A stretch of DNA of 64,000 nucleotides from Candidatus Rokubacteria bacterium 13_1_40CM_69_27. GTDB lineage: Bacteria > Methylomirabilota > Methylomirabilia > Rokubacteriales > CSP1-6. Where the stretch lies: the NCBI GenBank assembly GCA_001917535.1, contig MNEF01000101.1:1-64000 (forward strand). The letters are read 5' to 3'. Shown here piece after piece: positions 54,035 to 63,579 of this stretch (position 1 is its first letter; each line of letters opens with the position of its first letter). A model generated the notes under the pieces. It saw only the letters and a list, made by a program, of their open reading frames with translations, ran no database searches and was not told where the DNA came from. A program made the position numbers and the translations under genes.

Positions 54035-54829
54035 TCAGTGAACTTCCCTGGTTCCCAGGTCGGCGGGCGCCGTCACCACCGGTCGCCCGACGATCAGCCG
54101 GCGCACCGGACCCGAGAGCGCGTACCCGGAAAAGAGCAGGAACAGAAACAGCTCGTGGTTGGTGGCCACGATCATGACGGCCAGCACCAGCACCAGGAGG
54201 GTCTGCAGCGGCCGCCGCCGCGCGAACTCGAACTCCTTGAAGCTCCAATAGCGGAAGGTGGAGACCATCAGGAGCGCCACCGCGTAGGCCTCGACGGCCA
54301 GCGCCAGCTGCACGCCCCGGGGGAGCGCGGCGCCGTTGAGCAGCAACGCGCTGGAGGCGACGATGCCGGCGCCGGCCGGGGTCGACAGCCCGATGAAGAA
54401 TCGTCGATCGGCGGTGCCGGTCTGGACGTTGAAGCGGGCCAGCCGCAGCGCCCCGCAGATCACGAAGAGAAAGGCGCCGAACCATGCCGGCCGTCCCAGG
54501 TCGCGGAGGGCGAAGGTGTAGAGCAGGAAGGCGGGCGCCACGCAGAACGACACCACGTCGGCCAGCGAGTCGAACTCGACGCCGAACTGGCTGGTCACCT
54601 TCATCAGGCGGGCCACCCGCCCGTCGAGCAGGTCCATGATCATCGCCACGAAGATCGCCAGCGCCGCCTCCTGGTACCGGTGGCCGGCCGTCAGCAGCAG
54701 GGCGAAGAAGCCGCAGAAGAGGTTGCCGGTGGTGAGCAGGCTCGGCAGCAGAAACATTCCGCGGCGGCGCTTCTCCCGCAGCTCCTGCCAGCGTCGCCGC
54801 CTCGGCCCGCGCCCCGGACGCCGTATCAT
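54035..54829 (-). CDS. pssA: CDP-diacylglycerol-serine O-phosphatidyltransferase
   Basis: PssA makes phosphatidylserine. The 264-residue membrane protein carries the CDP-alcohol motif in [19 protein letters not shown] followed by [12 protein letters not shown], and about seven helices. It overlaps psd by ATGA; psd encodes the next enzyme of the pathway, which converts phosphatidylserine to phosphatidylethanolamine. Confidence 0.94.
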   Translation of the reverse strand: MIRRPGRGPRRRRWQELREKRRRGMFLLPSLLTTGNLFCGFFALLLTAGHRYQEAALAIFVAMIMDLLDGRVARLMKVTSQFGVEFDSLADVVSFCVAPAFLLYTFALRDLGRPAWFGAFLFVICGALRLARFNVQTGTADRRFFIGLSTPAGAGIVASSALLLNGAALPRGVQLALAVEAYAVALLMVSTFRYWSFKEFEFARRRPLQTLLVLVLAVMIVATNHELFLFLLFSGYALSGPVRRLIVGRPVVTAPADLGTREVH

Positions 54830-55455
54830 GCCCGCATCTCTCCGATCACCGTGACGCCGGCGATGACGCGATCGGCGGGGCTCACGCGGACCTCGGTGCC
54901 CTTGGGCATGTAGCAGTCGGTGCGCGATCCGAAGCGGATCATCCCGAAGCGCTGGCCCGCCGCCACCTTGTCGCCGGCGCCCACCCGGCAGACGATGCGC
55001 CGCGCCACCACGCCCGCGATCTGAACGACCGTCACCCGCGCGGTCTCGCCCTGGAGGTGAATCGCGCAGCGCTCGTTGACGGTTCCCACCTCCGGCCGGT
55101 AGGCGGCCAGGAACTGCCCCGGCGTGTAGACCGTCCGCACCACCAGGCCGCCGATGGGGGCACGGTTGACGTGGACGTCCAGCGGCGAGAGGAAGATCGA
55201 TACGCGCACGGCGGGCCCGACGAACTCGTCCGCGTCCTCGACGACCTCGGTCACCGTGCCGTCGGCCGGGGCCAGGACCGCGTTGGGCAGCGCAGACACC
55301 TCCCGCTCGGGATCGCGGAAGAAGCCGAGCGAGGCCAGCGAGGCCGCGGCGAACGGCAGGGCCAGGCGCCGTCGGCCGGCGAGCCACAGCCCGCCGGCAA
55401 TCACCGCCGGTCCCAGGATGAAGGGCCAGCCCTCGCGGACGACCGGGAGCCTCAT
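54826..55455 (-). CDS. psd: Phosphatidylserine decarboxylase
   Basis: Psd is a pyruvoyl enzyme. The 209-residue short (archaeal-type) form has an N-terminal membrane helix, [26 protein letters not shown], and the self-cleaving site RFGSRTD in which the serine becomes pyruvate. It sits between ilvC and pssA, an arrangement kept in several deltaproteobacteria-like genomes. Confidence 0.94.
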   Translation of the reverse strand: MRLPVVREGWPFILGPAVIAGGLWLAGRRRLALPFAAASLASLGFFRDPEREVSALPNAVLAPADGTVTEVVEDADEFVGPAVRVSIFLSPLDVHVNRAPIGGLVVRTVYTPGQFLAAYRPEVGTVNERCAIHLQGETARVTVVQIAGVVARRIVCRVGAGDKVAAGQRFGMIRFGSRTDCYMPKGTEVRVSPADRVIAGVTVIGEMRA

Positions 55456-55462
55456 CGGCGCC

Positions 55463-56467
55463 CTACATCCGCGGCGGCTTGATCCAGGACATCATCGCCC
55501 GGAGCCGCTTGCCGACTTCCTCGATGGGGTGCTCGGCGTCCCGCTTGCGCATGGCCAGGAAGCTCGCCCGGTTGGCCTGGTTCTCCAGCACCCATTCGCG
55601 GGCGAACTGGCCCGACTGGATCTCGACCAGGATCTTCTTCATCTCCGCCTTCGTTTCCTGGCTGACGATGCGCGGCCCCCGCGTGTAGTCGCCGTACTCG
55701 GCGGTGTCGGAGACGGAGTAGCGCATGTAGGCCAGCCCGCCCTGGTAGAAGAGGTCGACGATCAGCTTCATCTCGTGCATGCACTCGAAGTAAGCGACCT
55801 CGGGCTGGTAGCCGGCCTCCACCAGCGTCTCGAAGGCGCCCTTAATAAGATGGGAGATGCCGCCACAGAGAGTCGTTTGTTCTCCAAAGAGGTCCGTTTC
55901 TGTTTCTTCTCTGAACGTGGTCTCGATGACCCCGGCGCGGGTACAACCGACCCCCTTGGCGTAGGCCAGCGCGATCTCTTTCGCCTTGCCCGACACGTCC
56001 TGCTGCACGGCCAGGAGGGCCGGCACGCCGGGCCCCTGCGTGAACAGGTCGCGCATGACGTGCCCGGGCGCCTTGGGGGCGATCATGGAGACGTCCACGT
56101 CGGGCGGCGGCACCACCTGGTTGAAGTGGATGCTGAAGCCGTGCGCCACCATCAACATCTTGCCCTTGGCCAGCGCCCCTTTGATCGACTCCTCGTAGGT
56201 GGTCCGGTGGGCCTGGTCCGGCAGCAGGATCATGACGATGTCGGCCATCTGGGCGGCCTCGGCCACGGTGGCCACCCGCAGGCCGTCCTTCTCGGCCTTG
56301 GCCCAGCTCTTGGAGCCCTTGTAGAGGCCCACCACGACGTTCTGGCCGGAGTCCTTCAGGTTGAGCGCATGGGCGTGGCCCTGGCTGCCGTAGCCGATGA
56401 TCGCGATCTTCTTGCCCTTGATGAGCCCGAGATCGGCGTCCTGGTCATAGTAGATTCGTGCCGGCAT
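55463..56467 (-). CDS. ilvC: Ketol-acid reductoisomerase
   Basis: IlvC isomerises and reduces acetolactate with NADPH. The 334-residue class I enzyme has [20 protein letters not shown], then [15 protein letters not shown], the metal site [16 protein letters not shown] and [17 protein letters not shown]. Segment 55838-55918, over the [16 protein letters not shown] block, uses AT-rich codons quite unlike the rest of the gene. Confidence 0.97.
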   Translation of the reverse strand: MPARIYYDQDADLGLIKGKKIAIIGYGSQGHAHALNLKDSGQNVVVGLYKGSKSWAKAEKDGLRVATVAEAAQMADIVMILLPDQAHRTTYEESIKGALAKGKMLMVAHGFSIHFNQVVPPPDVDVSMIAPKAPGHVMRDLFTQGPGVPALLAVQQDVSGKAKEIALAYAKGVGCTRAGVIETTFREETETDLFGEQTTLCGGISHLIKGAFETLVEAGYQPEVAYFECMHEMKLIVDLFYQGGLAYMRYSVSDTAEYGDYTRGPRIVSQETKAEMKKILVEIQSGQFAREWVLENQANRASFLAMRKRDAEHPIEEVGKRLRAMMSWIKPPRM

Positions 56468-56501
56468 CGCGCTTGGGTTCCTTTCCTGGTGATGATGGAC
56501 G

Positions 56502-57083
56502 TCAGTCGGCGAATCCTATGACGCGCGGGTCGTCCGAGATGCGCGCGCGTCGCGCCCCTTCCCCCGCCGCCTTGCGCGCGCGCGTCTTGGGTCCGCGCGC
56601 GATGGCGACCTTTCCGGTCCGCACCAGCTCCTGGATCCCCATGGGCCGGAGCAGCTCCGCCAGGGCTTCGAGCTTGCCCTCGTCCCCCGTCGCCTCGATC
56701 GTGAAGCTCGAGGGCGTGACGTCGACGATCTTGGCGCGGAAGATGTCGGCCGTCCGCATGATCTCCGCGCGGTGCTGGGGCTCGGCGTTGACGCGGATCA
56801 ACATGAGCTCGCGCTCGACGTGGTCGTCGTCGGTGAGGTCGGAGACCTTGATCACGTCGATGAGCTTGTGGAGCTGCTTCATCACCTGCTCGATCACGAA
56901 CTCGTCGCCGTGGACCACGATCGTCATGCGGCTGACGCTGGGGTCGAGCGTCTCACCCACCGAGAGGCTCTCGATGTTGTAGCCCCGCGCCGAGAAGAGC
57001 CCGGCCACCCGCGAGAGCACACCGAACCGGTTCTCGACGAGGACCGCGATCGTGTGCTGGCGCGGCTCGCCTCCGTTCTGCAT
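56502..57083 (-). CDS. ilvN: Acetolactate synthase small subunit
   Basis: The regulatory subunit senses valine through ACT domains. Of 193 residues, 9-80 are the first ACT domain ([20 protein letters not shown] and [16 protein letters not shown]), and 85-160 the second. A basic C-terminal tail ([20 protein letters not shown]) extends beyond the usual end. It starts one base after ilvB ends. Confidence 0.95.
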   Translation of the reverse strand: MQNGGEPRQHTIAVLVENRFGVLSRVAGLFSARGYNIESLSVGETLDPSVSRMTIVVHGDEFVIEQVMKQLHKLIDVIKVSDLTDDDHVERELMLIRVNAEPQHRAEIMRTADIFRAKIVDVTPSSFTIEATGDEGKLEALAELLRPMGIQELVRTGKVAIARGPKTRARKAAGEGARRARISDDPRVIGFAD

Positions 57084-57084
57084 C

Positions 57085-58845
57085 TCAGAACCCCGTCTGC
57101 GACTTGGCGGCATTGTCCTTCACCGCCTTGTTGGGTCGATCGAGGATCATGTCCTTGTTGGCCCCTCCCGCCGGCACCATGGGGAACACGTACTCCCACT
57201 TGTCGACGACGACGTCCACCACCACCGGCCCGGGCGTGGAGAAGGCCTTCTCCAGGGCCGGCACCACCTCGGAGGGCCTGCTGGCACGGAGGCCCACGCA
57301 GCCGTAGGCCTCGGCCAGCTTGACGAAGTCCGGACTGCGGTCGAGGTCGACCGCGAAGAAGCGCCCCTTGTAGATGATCTCCTGCCACTGGCGCACCATG
57401 CCGTGGCCGCCGTTGTTGATGATGATCGTCTTGACGGGCAGGTTGTAGTCGTAGCAGGTGGCCAGCTCCTGGCTGTTCATCACGAACGAGCCGTCGCCGT
57501 CGATGTTGACGACCAGCGCGCCCGGATGGGCCGCCGCCACGCCCATCGCCGTCGGCAAGCCGTAGCCCATGGTGCCGAGGCCGCCCGAGGTGCACCACCG
57601 CCGCGGGTACTTGAACTTGTAGTACTGCGCCGCCCACATCTGGTGCTGGCCCACGCCGGTCACGACGTAGGCCTCCCCGCGGGTGAGGTTGGAGATCTCC
57701 TGCATGACGTACTGGGGCTTGATGAGCTGGTCGTCCCACTCGTAGCGGAGTGGCTGCTTCTCCCGCCATTGGGCGATTTGGGCGAGCCACTGCGTGCGCG
57801 CCTCCCGGGCCAGGGAGGGCACCTCGTCGCGCATCTCTTCCCGGACGGCGTCGATGAGGGCGCGCAGCACCCGCCGGCAATCCCCCACGATCGGCACGTG
57901 CACCTGGATGTTCTTGGAGATCGACGAGGGATCGATGTCGATGTGGATGATCTCGGCCTCGGGGGCGAAGAGCTCGACCTTGCCCGTCACCCGGTCGTCG
58001 AAGCGCGCGCCGATGGCGACGAGCACGTCCGAGGCGTGGACGGCCATGTTGGCGTAGTAGGTCCCGTGCATCCCCAGCATCTCCAGCGAGAGGGGGTGCT
58101 CGGACGGGAAGGCGCCCAGGCCCATGAGGGTGGTGGTCAGCGGGATCTGGGTCAGCTCGGCCAGCTCCAGCAGCTCCGCGTGAGCACCGGATGAGATCAC
58201 GCCGCCTCCCACGTAGAGCACCGGCCGGTGTGCCTGCACCATGAGACGGGCGGCCTTCTTGATCTGCCCCGGATGGCCGTCGTAGTTCGGGTTGTAGGAG
58301 CGGAGCTGGACCTTGTCCGGCCAGATCAGCTCCGCCTCCTTCACCAGGATGTCCTTGGGCAGATCGATGTGCACCGGCCCCGGGCGGCCGGTGGCGGCGA
58401 TGTGGAAGGCCTCGCGGATGATCGGGCCCAGGTCCTTGCCGTCCTTCACCAGGAAGTTGTGCTTCGTGCAGGGCCGGGTGATGCCGCAGTTGTCGGCCTC
58501 CTGGAACGCGTCGTTGCCGATGAGATGCGTGGGCACCTGCCCGGTGAGGGCGACGATGGGGATGGAGTCCATGGAGGCGTCCTGGAGGGCGGTGACCAGA
58601 TTCGTGGCCGCAGGACCCGAGGTCACCAGGCACACGCCGACCTTGCCGGTGGTCCGCGCGTACCCCTCGGCGGCGTGGCCCGCCGCCGCCTCCTGCCGGA
58701 CGAGGATGTGGCGGAGCCCCTCGAAGTCGTAGAGGGCGTCGTAGATCGGGAGCACGGCGCCCCCCGGCAGGCCGAAGATGGTGTCCACGCCTTCCCGCTT
58801 GAGGCACTCGAGCACGATGCGAGCTCCCGACGTTTTCACGGCCAT
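57085..58845 (-). CDS. ilvB: Acetolactate synthase large subunit
   Basis: IlvB makes acetolactate from pyruvate with thiamine diphosphate. The 586-residue protein has the catalytic glutamate in [35 protein letters not shown], and the thiamine motif [21 protein letters not shown] 58845 follows GGAGG and lies five bases after the DapA-family gene. Confidence 0.97.
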   Translation of the reverse strand: MAVKTSGARIVLECLKREGVDTIFGLPGGAVLPIYDALYDFEGLRHILVRQEAAAGHAAEGYARTTGKVGVCLVTSGPAATNLVTALQDASMDSIPIVALTGQVPTHLIGNDAFQEADNCGITRPCTKHNFLVKDGKDLGPIIREAFHIAATGRPGPVHIDLPKDILVKEAELIWPDKVQLRSYNPNYDGHPGQIKKAARLMVQAHRPVLYVGGGVISSGAHAELLELAELTQIPLTTTLMGLGAFPSEHPLSLEMLGMHGTYYANMAVHASDVLVAIGARFDDRVTGKVELFAPEAEIIHIDIDPSSISKNIQVHVPIVGDCRRVLRALIDAVREEMRDEVPSLAREARTQWLAQIAQWREKQPLRYEWDDQLIKPQYVMQEISNLTRGEAYVVTGVGQHQMWAAQYYKFKYPRRWCTSGGLGTMGYGLPTAMGVAAAHPGALVVNIDGDGSFVMNSQELATCYDYNLPVKTIIINNGGHGMVRQWQEIIYKGRFFAVDLDRSPDFVKLAEAYGCVGLRASRPSEVVPALEKAFSTPGPVVVDVVVDKWEYVFPMVPAGGANKDMILDRPNKAVKDNAAKSQTGF

Positions 58846-58850
58846 TCCTC

Positions 58851-59738
58851 CTAGAGCAGTCCCGCGGTCGCCAGCACTTCCTTGATGTCCTCGATCGCGT
58901 CCCCGTCGGGAGTGCCCAGGGGCGCCCGGCACGGCCCGCCGTAGAATCCCTGAAGGTCGAGCGCCGCCTTCAGCCCGCCGATGCCGTACCGCCCGGCGAT
59001 GCCGCGGTCGGCCACCATCATCCGGGCCGCGACCTCCCGCGCCTCGTTCCAGCGGCCGGCCGTGGCCAGCGCGTAGACATCGCAGAACTCGCGCGCGGCG
59101 ATCGTTCCGAGCGCCAGAATGCCTCCCGCGGCCCCGATCGCGAGCGCCGGCAGCAGCGCCGAGGCCGCGCCCACCAGGACGTCGAAGGTCTTGGGCGTCT
59201 GGTCGATGATCTGGGCGCACTGGGGGATGTTGCCGGAGGAGTCCTTGATGCCGCACACGTTCGGGTGGGCGGCGATCTTCGCAACCGTCTCGGCCTCGAG
59301 GTTGATCCCGGTGTTCAGCGGGAAGTTGTAGATCATGATCGGGATCGGCGAGGCGTCGGCGACCGTCAGGTAGTGGCGGATCTGCGCCTCCGGCCGGCTG
59401 AACCCCTTGGTGAAGTAGTGCGGCGTGATGACGATGGCTGCGTCGGCGCCGATCTCCGCCGCCCGCTTGGTCTGGCGGACGGTGTGCAGGGTCGAGTTGG
59501 TCCCGGTGCCCGCGATGAAACGCTTGGCTTTAGGAATGGCCTCGCGGGCGGCCACCAGCACGCGCTCCCGCTCGGCCTCGCTCAGCATGGGGAACTCGCC
59601 CGTCGAGCCGAGCACGACGTAGCCGGCCAGCGCCGTCGCGTTCCAGCGCTCGAGGTTCGCCGCCAGCCGGTCGGGAGCGACATCGTCGCCGCGGAAGGGC
59701 GTCGTGACCGGGATGAACACGCCTTCGAAGCTAGCCAT
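58851..59738 (-). CDS. DapA-family lyase/aldolase
   Basis: The 295-residue (beta/alpha)8 barrel has YVVLGSTGEFPMLSEAERER, the tyrosine in PIMIYNFPLNTGI, and the Schiff-base lysine in VCGIKDSSGNIPQC. It could be 4-hydroxy-tetrahydrodipicolinate synthase, using the aspartate semialdehyde made by Asd. GSTGEFP and the overall pattern also resemble 4-hydroxy-2-oxoglutarate aldolases, so I leave the symbol blank. It overlaps ppdK by eight bases and precedes ilvB. Confidence 0.8.
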   Translation of the reverse strand: MASFEGVFIPVTTPFRGDDVAPDRLAANLERWNATALAGYVVLGSTGEFPMLSEAERERVLVAAREAIPKAKRFIAGTGTNSTLHTVRQTKRAAEIGADAAIVITPHYFTKGFSRPEAQIRHYLTVADASPIPIMIYNFPLNTGINLEAETVAKIAAHPNVCGIKDSSGNIPQCAQIIDQTPKTFDVLVGAASALLPALAIGAAGGILALGTIAAREFCDVYALATAGRWNEAREVAARMMVADRGIAGRYGIGGLKAALDLQGFYGGPCRAPLGTPDGDAIEDIKEVLATAGLL

Positions 59739-62433
59739 TGGCCCCTCCTTCGGACGCAGCGCGCTCGCGGAGCCGCGCCTGGGCGGCGGCGAGGCGGGCG
59801 ATCGGGATCATGAACGGCGAACAGGACACGTAGGTCATGCGAACCTGGTGGCAGAACTCGACCGAAGAGGGCTCGCCGCCGTGCTCGCCGCAGATACCCA
59901 CCTTGAGGTCGGGGCGGGTGCGGCGGCCGCGCTCGATGCCGATGCGGATCAGCTCGCCGACCCCTTCCTGGTCGAGCACCGCGAAGGGGTCATGGGCCAG
60001 CAGTCCCTTCTGCAGGTAATCGGGCAGGAACTTGGCGACGTCGTCGCGGCTGTAGCCGAAGGTCAGTTGCGTGAGGTCGTTGGTGCCGAACGAGAAGAAC
60101 TCGGCATGCTCGGCGATCTTGTCGGCGATGAGGGCGGCCCGCGGCACTTCGATCATGGTTCCGATGGTGTACTTCACGGGCACACCCATTTCGGCCAGCA
60201 CGCCGTCCGCGACCCGCTTCGTGTTCTCGTAGGTGAGTCGCATCTCTCCCACGGTTCCCGTCAGCGGGATCATGATCTCGGGCACGACCTTGACGCCCTG
60301 CTCGGCGACCATACAGGCCGCCTCGATGATGGCGCGCACCTGCATGCCGTAGATCTCCGGAGAGGTGATGCCGAGGCGGCAGCCCCGGTGGCCGAGCATG
60401 GGGTTCGCTTCGCGCAGAGTGTCGATCTTCGCCAGCTTCTCGTCCAGCGCCGCCTTGAGATCGGGATTGATGTTGAGCGCCTCCAACCGCGCCCGCTCCT
60501 CCAGCATCTCCCGGTACTCCTTGGGATTGGCCAGGAACTCGTGCAGCGGAGGATCGAGCAGCCGGATGGTGACGGGCAGGCCGTCCATCGCGCGGAAGAT
60601 GCCGACGAAGTCGTCCCGCTGGAACGGCAGCAGCTTCTGGACGGCCACCCGCCGGGACACGTGGTCGGTGGCCATGATCATCTCGCGCACGAGCGGGATC
60701 CGGTCGCCCGCGAAGAACATGTGCTCGGTGCGCACCAGTCCGATCCCCTCAGCCCCGAACTCCCGCGCCTTTCGCGCGTCCTCCGGGGTGTCGGCGTTCG
60801 CCCGCACGCCCAGGCTTCGGTACGTGTCGGCCCAGGCGAGGAATTCCTCGAATTCGCCCGGAAGGCCGGGCTCGGTCGTCTTCACCGCGTCCAGGATCAC
60901 CTCGCCGGTCGTCCCGTCGACCGAGACGAAATCGCCCTCCCGCACGAGGCGGCCACCGGCATCGAAGAGGCGACGCTCCTCGCTCACCACCAAGCCGCCG
61001 GCCCCGACCACGCACGGCTTGCCCATGCCGACGGCCACGACCGCGGCATGCGACGTGCGGCCGCCGCGTGCGGTCACGATGCCTTGGGCCGCATACATTC
61101 CGGCGATGTCCTCCGGCGAGGTTTCCGGCCGCACCAGGATCACTCGCTCGCCGTTCTTGGCCCATTCCACCGCGCGGTCGGCATTGAACACCACCTTGCC
61201 GACCGCCGCCCCCGGCGAGGCGGGGAGCCCCTTGGCAAGCAGCCGCCCACGCCGGATGGCGTCGGCCTTGTCCGCCGCGTCTAATCCGGCATGGAGGATC
61301 TGGCTCAGGTCCTGGGGTGGTACCCGCAGCAGCGCCGTGTGCTGGTCGATCACGCTTTCGCGGACCAGGTCCACCGCGACGCGTACGGCGGCCCGGGCCG
61401 AGCGCTTGCCCGAGCGGGTCTGCAGGAGGTAGAGGGTCCCCTCCTGGATCGTAAACTCGATGTCCTGCATGTCCTTGTAGTGGCGTTCGAGGCGGTCGGC
61501 GATCGAGAGCAGATCGTCGTAGACCGCGGGCATCCGCCGGCGGAGGTCGTCGATGTGCTCGGGTGTCCGGATGCCGGCCACCACGTCCTCCCCCTGGGCG
61601 CTGGCGAGGAACTCGGCGTAGAAGCGCCGCTCGCCCGTGCGGGGATCGCGGGTGAAGCCCACGCCCGTGCCAGACGTCTCGCCCAGGTTGCCGAACACCA
61701 TCGCCATCACCGTCACGGCGGTGCCCCAATCCGCGGGAATGTCGTGGATGCGCCGGTACTCGGTCGCCTTCTTGGCGAACCAGGAATCGAATACCGCATT
61801 GATCGCCAGCCGCAACTGCTCCTTGGGCTCCTCGGGGAACGGCCCGCCCGTGCGGCCGCTCACGACATCCCTGAACGTCTGGGTGAGCTTCCGGAGTTCG
61901 TGGGCCGGTACCTCGGGATCGCTCTTCACTCCCAGCCGCGCCTTCACCGCCTCGAGGTGTTCGTCGAACGCGTCCCGCTTGATCCCCAGGACCACGGTGC
62001 CGAACATCGAGACGAAGCGGCGGTAGCAGTCCCACGCGAAGCGTTCGTCGCGGGTCCGGGCGGCGAGCCCCTCCACGGTGCTGTCGTTGAGACCGAGGTT
62101 CAGCACCGTCTCCATCATTCCGGGCATCGAGACGCGGGCCCCGGAGCGCACGGAGAGGAGGAGCGGGCGCTTGGGATCGCCCAAGGCCAGGCCGGCGTCC
62201 TGTTCGAGCTTGTCGAGCCCTTCGAGCGCCTGCTCCCACAGCCCTTCCGGCCACCGCCGTCCCGCCCGGTTGTAGTGGGCCCAGGCCTGCGTCGTGATGG
62301 TGAATCCCGGCGGCACCGGGATGCCGAGGTTCGTCATCTCGGCGAGCTCACATCCTTTGCCGCCGAGGAGGTTCCGCATGAGAGAAGACCCTTCAGCCTT
62401 ACCCCGTCCGAAGGAGTAGACGTACTTAGTCAT
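59731..62433 (-). CDS. ppdK: Pyruvate phosphate dikinase
   Basis: PpdK interconverts pyruvate, ATP and phosphate with phosphoenolpyruvate, AMP and pyrophosphate. The 900-residue enzyme has an N-terminal ATP-grasp domain (LGGKGCELAEMTNLGIPVPP), the phosphohistidine in ARGGRTSHAAVVAVGMGKP, and a C-terminal PEP barrel ending GICGEHGGEPSSVEFCH. It may serve gluconeogenesis or reversible glycolysis. A promoter with an overlapping palindrome lies 63-90 bases upstream. Confidence 0.97.
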   Translation of the reverse strand: MTKYVYSFGRGKAEGSSLMRNLLGGKGCELAEMTNLGIPVPPGFTITTQAWAHYNRAGRRWPEGLWEQALEGLDKLEQDAGLALGDPKRPLLLSVRSGARVSMPGMMETVLNLGLNDSTVEGLAARTRDERFAWDCYRRFVSMFGTVVLGIKRDAFDEHLEAVKARLGVKSDPEVPAHELRKLTQTFRDVVSGRTGGPFPEEPKEQLRLAINAVFDSWFAKKATEYRRIHDIPADWGTAVTVMAMVFGNLGETSGTGVGFTRDPRTGERRFYAEFLASAQGEDVVAGIRTPEHIDDLRRRMPAVYDDLLSIADRLERHYKDMQDIEFTIQEGTLYLLQTRSGKRSARAAVRVAVDLVRESVIDQHTALLRVPPQDLSQILHAGLDAADKADAIRRGRLLAKGLPASPGAAVGKVVFNADRAVEWAKNGERVILVRPETSPEDIAGMYAAQGIVTARGGRTSHAAVVAVGMGKPCVVGAGGLVVSEERRLFDAGGRLVREGDFVSVDGTTGEVILDAVKTTEPGLPGEFEEFLAWADTYRSLGVRANADTPEDARKAREFGAEGIGLVRTEHMFFAGDRIPLVREMIMATDHVSRRVAVQKLLPFQRDDFVGIFRAMDGLPVTIRLLDPPLHEFLANPKEYREMLEERARLEALNINPDLKAALDEKLAKIDTLREANPMLGHRGCRLGITSPEIYGMQVRAIIEAACMVAEQGVKVVPEIMIPLTGTVGEMRLTYENTKRVADGVLAEMGVPVKYTIGTMIEVPRAALIADKIAEHAEFFSFGTNDLTQLTFGYSRDDVAKFLPDYLQKGLLAHDPFAVLDQEGVGELIRIGIERGRRTRPDLKVGICGEHGGEPSSVEFCHQVRMTYVSCSPFMIPIARLAAAQARLRERAASEGGANG

Positions 62434-62484
62434 GGGAGCAGGTCTCCGCCATGGCGCGGGTCGCCATCCTCGAAGATACGAAAA

Positions 62485-62523
62485 AGTCTTTAGAGACTAC
62501 AGGATACATAGCGCGAGTGTCAA
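62485..62523 (-). promoter_or_regulatory. Candidate ppdK promoter with overlapping palindrome
   Basis: TTGACA (62518-62523), 16 bases, TGTAGT (62496-62501). The perfect palindrome AGTCTCTAAAGACT (62485-62498) overlaps the -10 and the start region and could be an operator. The surrounding 70 bases are AT-rich for this genome. Confidence 0.55.
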
Positions 62524-62589
62524 ACTCTCCGGTCCGTCGACTGCTCGCACCACCGACGATGTCCCCTCCCACCCGGGCCGAAAAACTGA

Positions 62590-62617
62590 GGGCCACGGGT
62601 CGCTCAACCCGTGGCCC
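62590..62617 (-). terminator. Intrinsic terminator after the GntR gene
   Basis: GGGCCACGGGT, loop TGAGCG, ACCCGTGGCCC is a perfect 11-base stem, followed on the minus strand by TCAGTTTTT. It ends the regulator transcript before the ppdK promoter. Confidence 0.8.
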
Positions 62618-62631
62618 CCCGAACTTCTGCC

Positions 62632-62659
62632 GCCACGGGCCTGGCCTCCTGCCCGTGGC
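62632..62659 (-). repeat. Second hairpin with the same stem core
   Basis: GCCACGGGC, ten bases, GCCCGTGGC. It shares the CCACGGG core with the terminator 15 bases away, so the pair may be a duplicated hairpin. Confidence 0.55.
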
Positions 62660-62806
62660 ATCCAGCGCGTTTCTTACTTCGCGGATGCTCCGGACAGGTC
62701 CGGCAGCGCCAGGAGAATCAGGCCCAGTGACAGCATGCGCGAAGTGCGTGACGCCATTGCCCAGGCAGTATACGCGGCCGCGGCGAGAACCGTCAAGCCC
62801 TGGCGC
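62660..62806 (-). other. Spacer downstream of the GntR gene
   Basis: A frame from ATG near 62757 encodes about 27 residues with a hydrophobic centre (MLSLGLILLALPDLSGASAK). No ribosome-binding site or homology is apparent. I see no other feature. Confidence 0.3.
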
Positions 62807-63571
62807 TCAGCGCGAGCCCTTCGGCTTGCCCAGGGCGCCCGGCCCCAGTACCAGCGCCTCGACGGCCACCAGGTGATCACGCATCGCCTGGGCAGCCGCG
62901 GCGTCGTCGCGCCGGCTGATCGCCTCGAGAACGCGACGGTGATCCTGATGCGACCGGGTCGGGCGCCCCGGCGTGTTGAGCGATTCCTCGCGGATCTGCG
63001 TGAGCAGATCCATGATGGCGTGCACGATGCGGGTGATTGCCTGATTGTGGGCGGCCGAGGCGATCGCCGCGTGGAACTGCCCGTCCTGCGAGAGCCCGGT
63101 GCGCCCGGCCGCGACCTCCTTGGCCTGCTCCGCGAGGATCCGCTCCATCTCCTGCAGCTCGTCCGGCGTCGCCCGGCGGGCCGCCAGGGCGGCGATCGAG
63201 GGCTCGAGCAAGCGCCGCGCCTCGAACAGCTCGCCGATGGCCTCGCGCTGCGACATGATGACCAGGGCCAGGGGCTCGATGAGCGCCTCGACCGAGATCT
63301 TCTTGATGAAGGTGCCCTCGCCGGGTCGGATCTCGACCAGCCCCAGGCTTTCCAGCGCCCGGAGCGCCTCGCGGACGGACGTGCGACTCACGACGAACTT
63401 CTCGGCCAAGTCGCGTTCGGGCGGGAGCTGATCGCCGCTCTTGAGTCGGCCCTCGGCGATCATCCCCTTGATCTGTCGGACGATCTCTTCGTAGATGCGG
63501 GTGGACTTGATGGGCTCGATGCCTATCTCGCTTCCGGGTGTGGGGGGCGGGGTGCGGCGTCGTTCAGCCAT
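62807..63571 (-). CDS. GntR-family regulator, FadR/FCD subfamily
   Basis: The 254-residue protein has an N-terminal winged helix (KSTRIYEEIVRQIKGMIAEG, LPPERDLAEKFVVSRTSVRE, ALRALESLGLVEIRPGEGTF) and a helical FCD domain with the metal/ligand histidines in DGQFHAAIASAAHN and RSHQDHRRVLEAI. Such regulators usually bind organic acids. FadR-subfamily proteins recognise TGGTNNNACC-like palindromes; one is present in the fdh promoter. ATG 63571 is chosen; upstream residues overlap the next gene. Confidence 0.88.
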   Translation of the reverse strand: MAERRRTPPPTPGSEIGIEPIKSTRIYEEIVRQIKGMIAEGRLKSGDQLPPERDLAEKFVVSRTSVREALRALESLGLVEIRPGEGTFIKKISVEALIEPLALVIMSQREAIGELFEARRLLEPSIAALAARRATPDELQEMERILAEQAKEVAAGRTGLSQDGQFHAAIASAAHNQAITRIVHAIMDLLTQIREESLNTPGRPTRSHQDHRRVLEAISRRDDAAAAQAMRDHLVAVEALVLGPGALGKPKGSR

Positions 63572-63579
63572 GGCGCAGC

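Noticed and set aside
62674..62757. A 27-residue hydrophobic ORF after the GntR gene
   Set aside because: No ribosome-binding site, no recognisable family, and it runs into the terminator hairpins. It may be chance.
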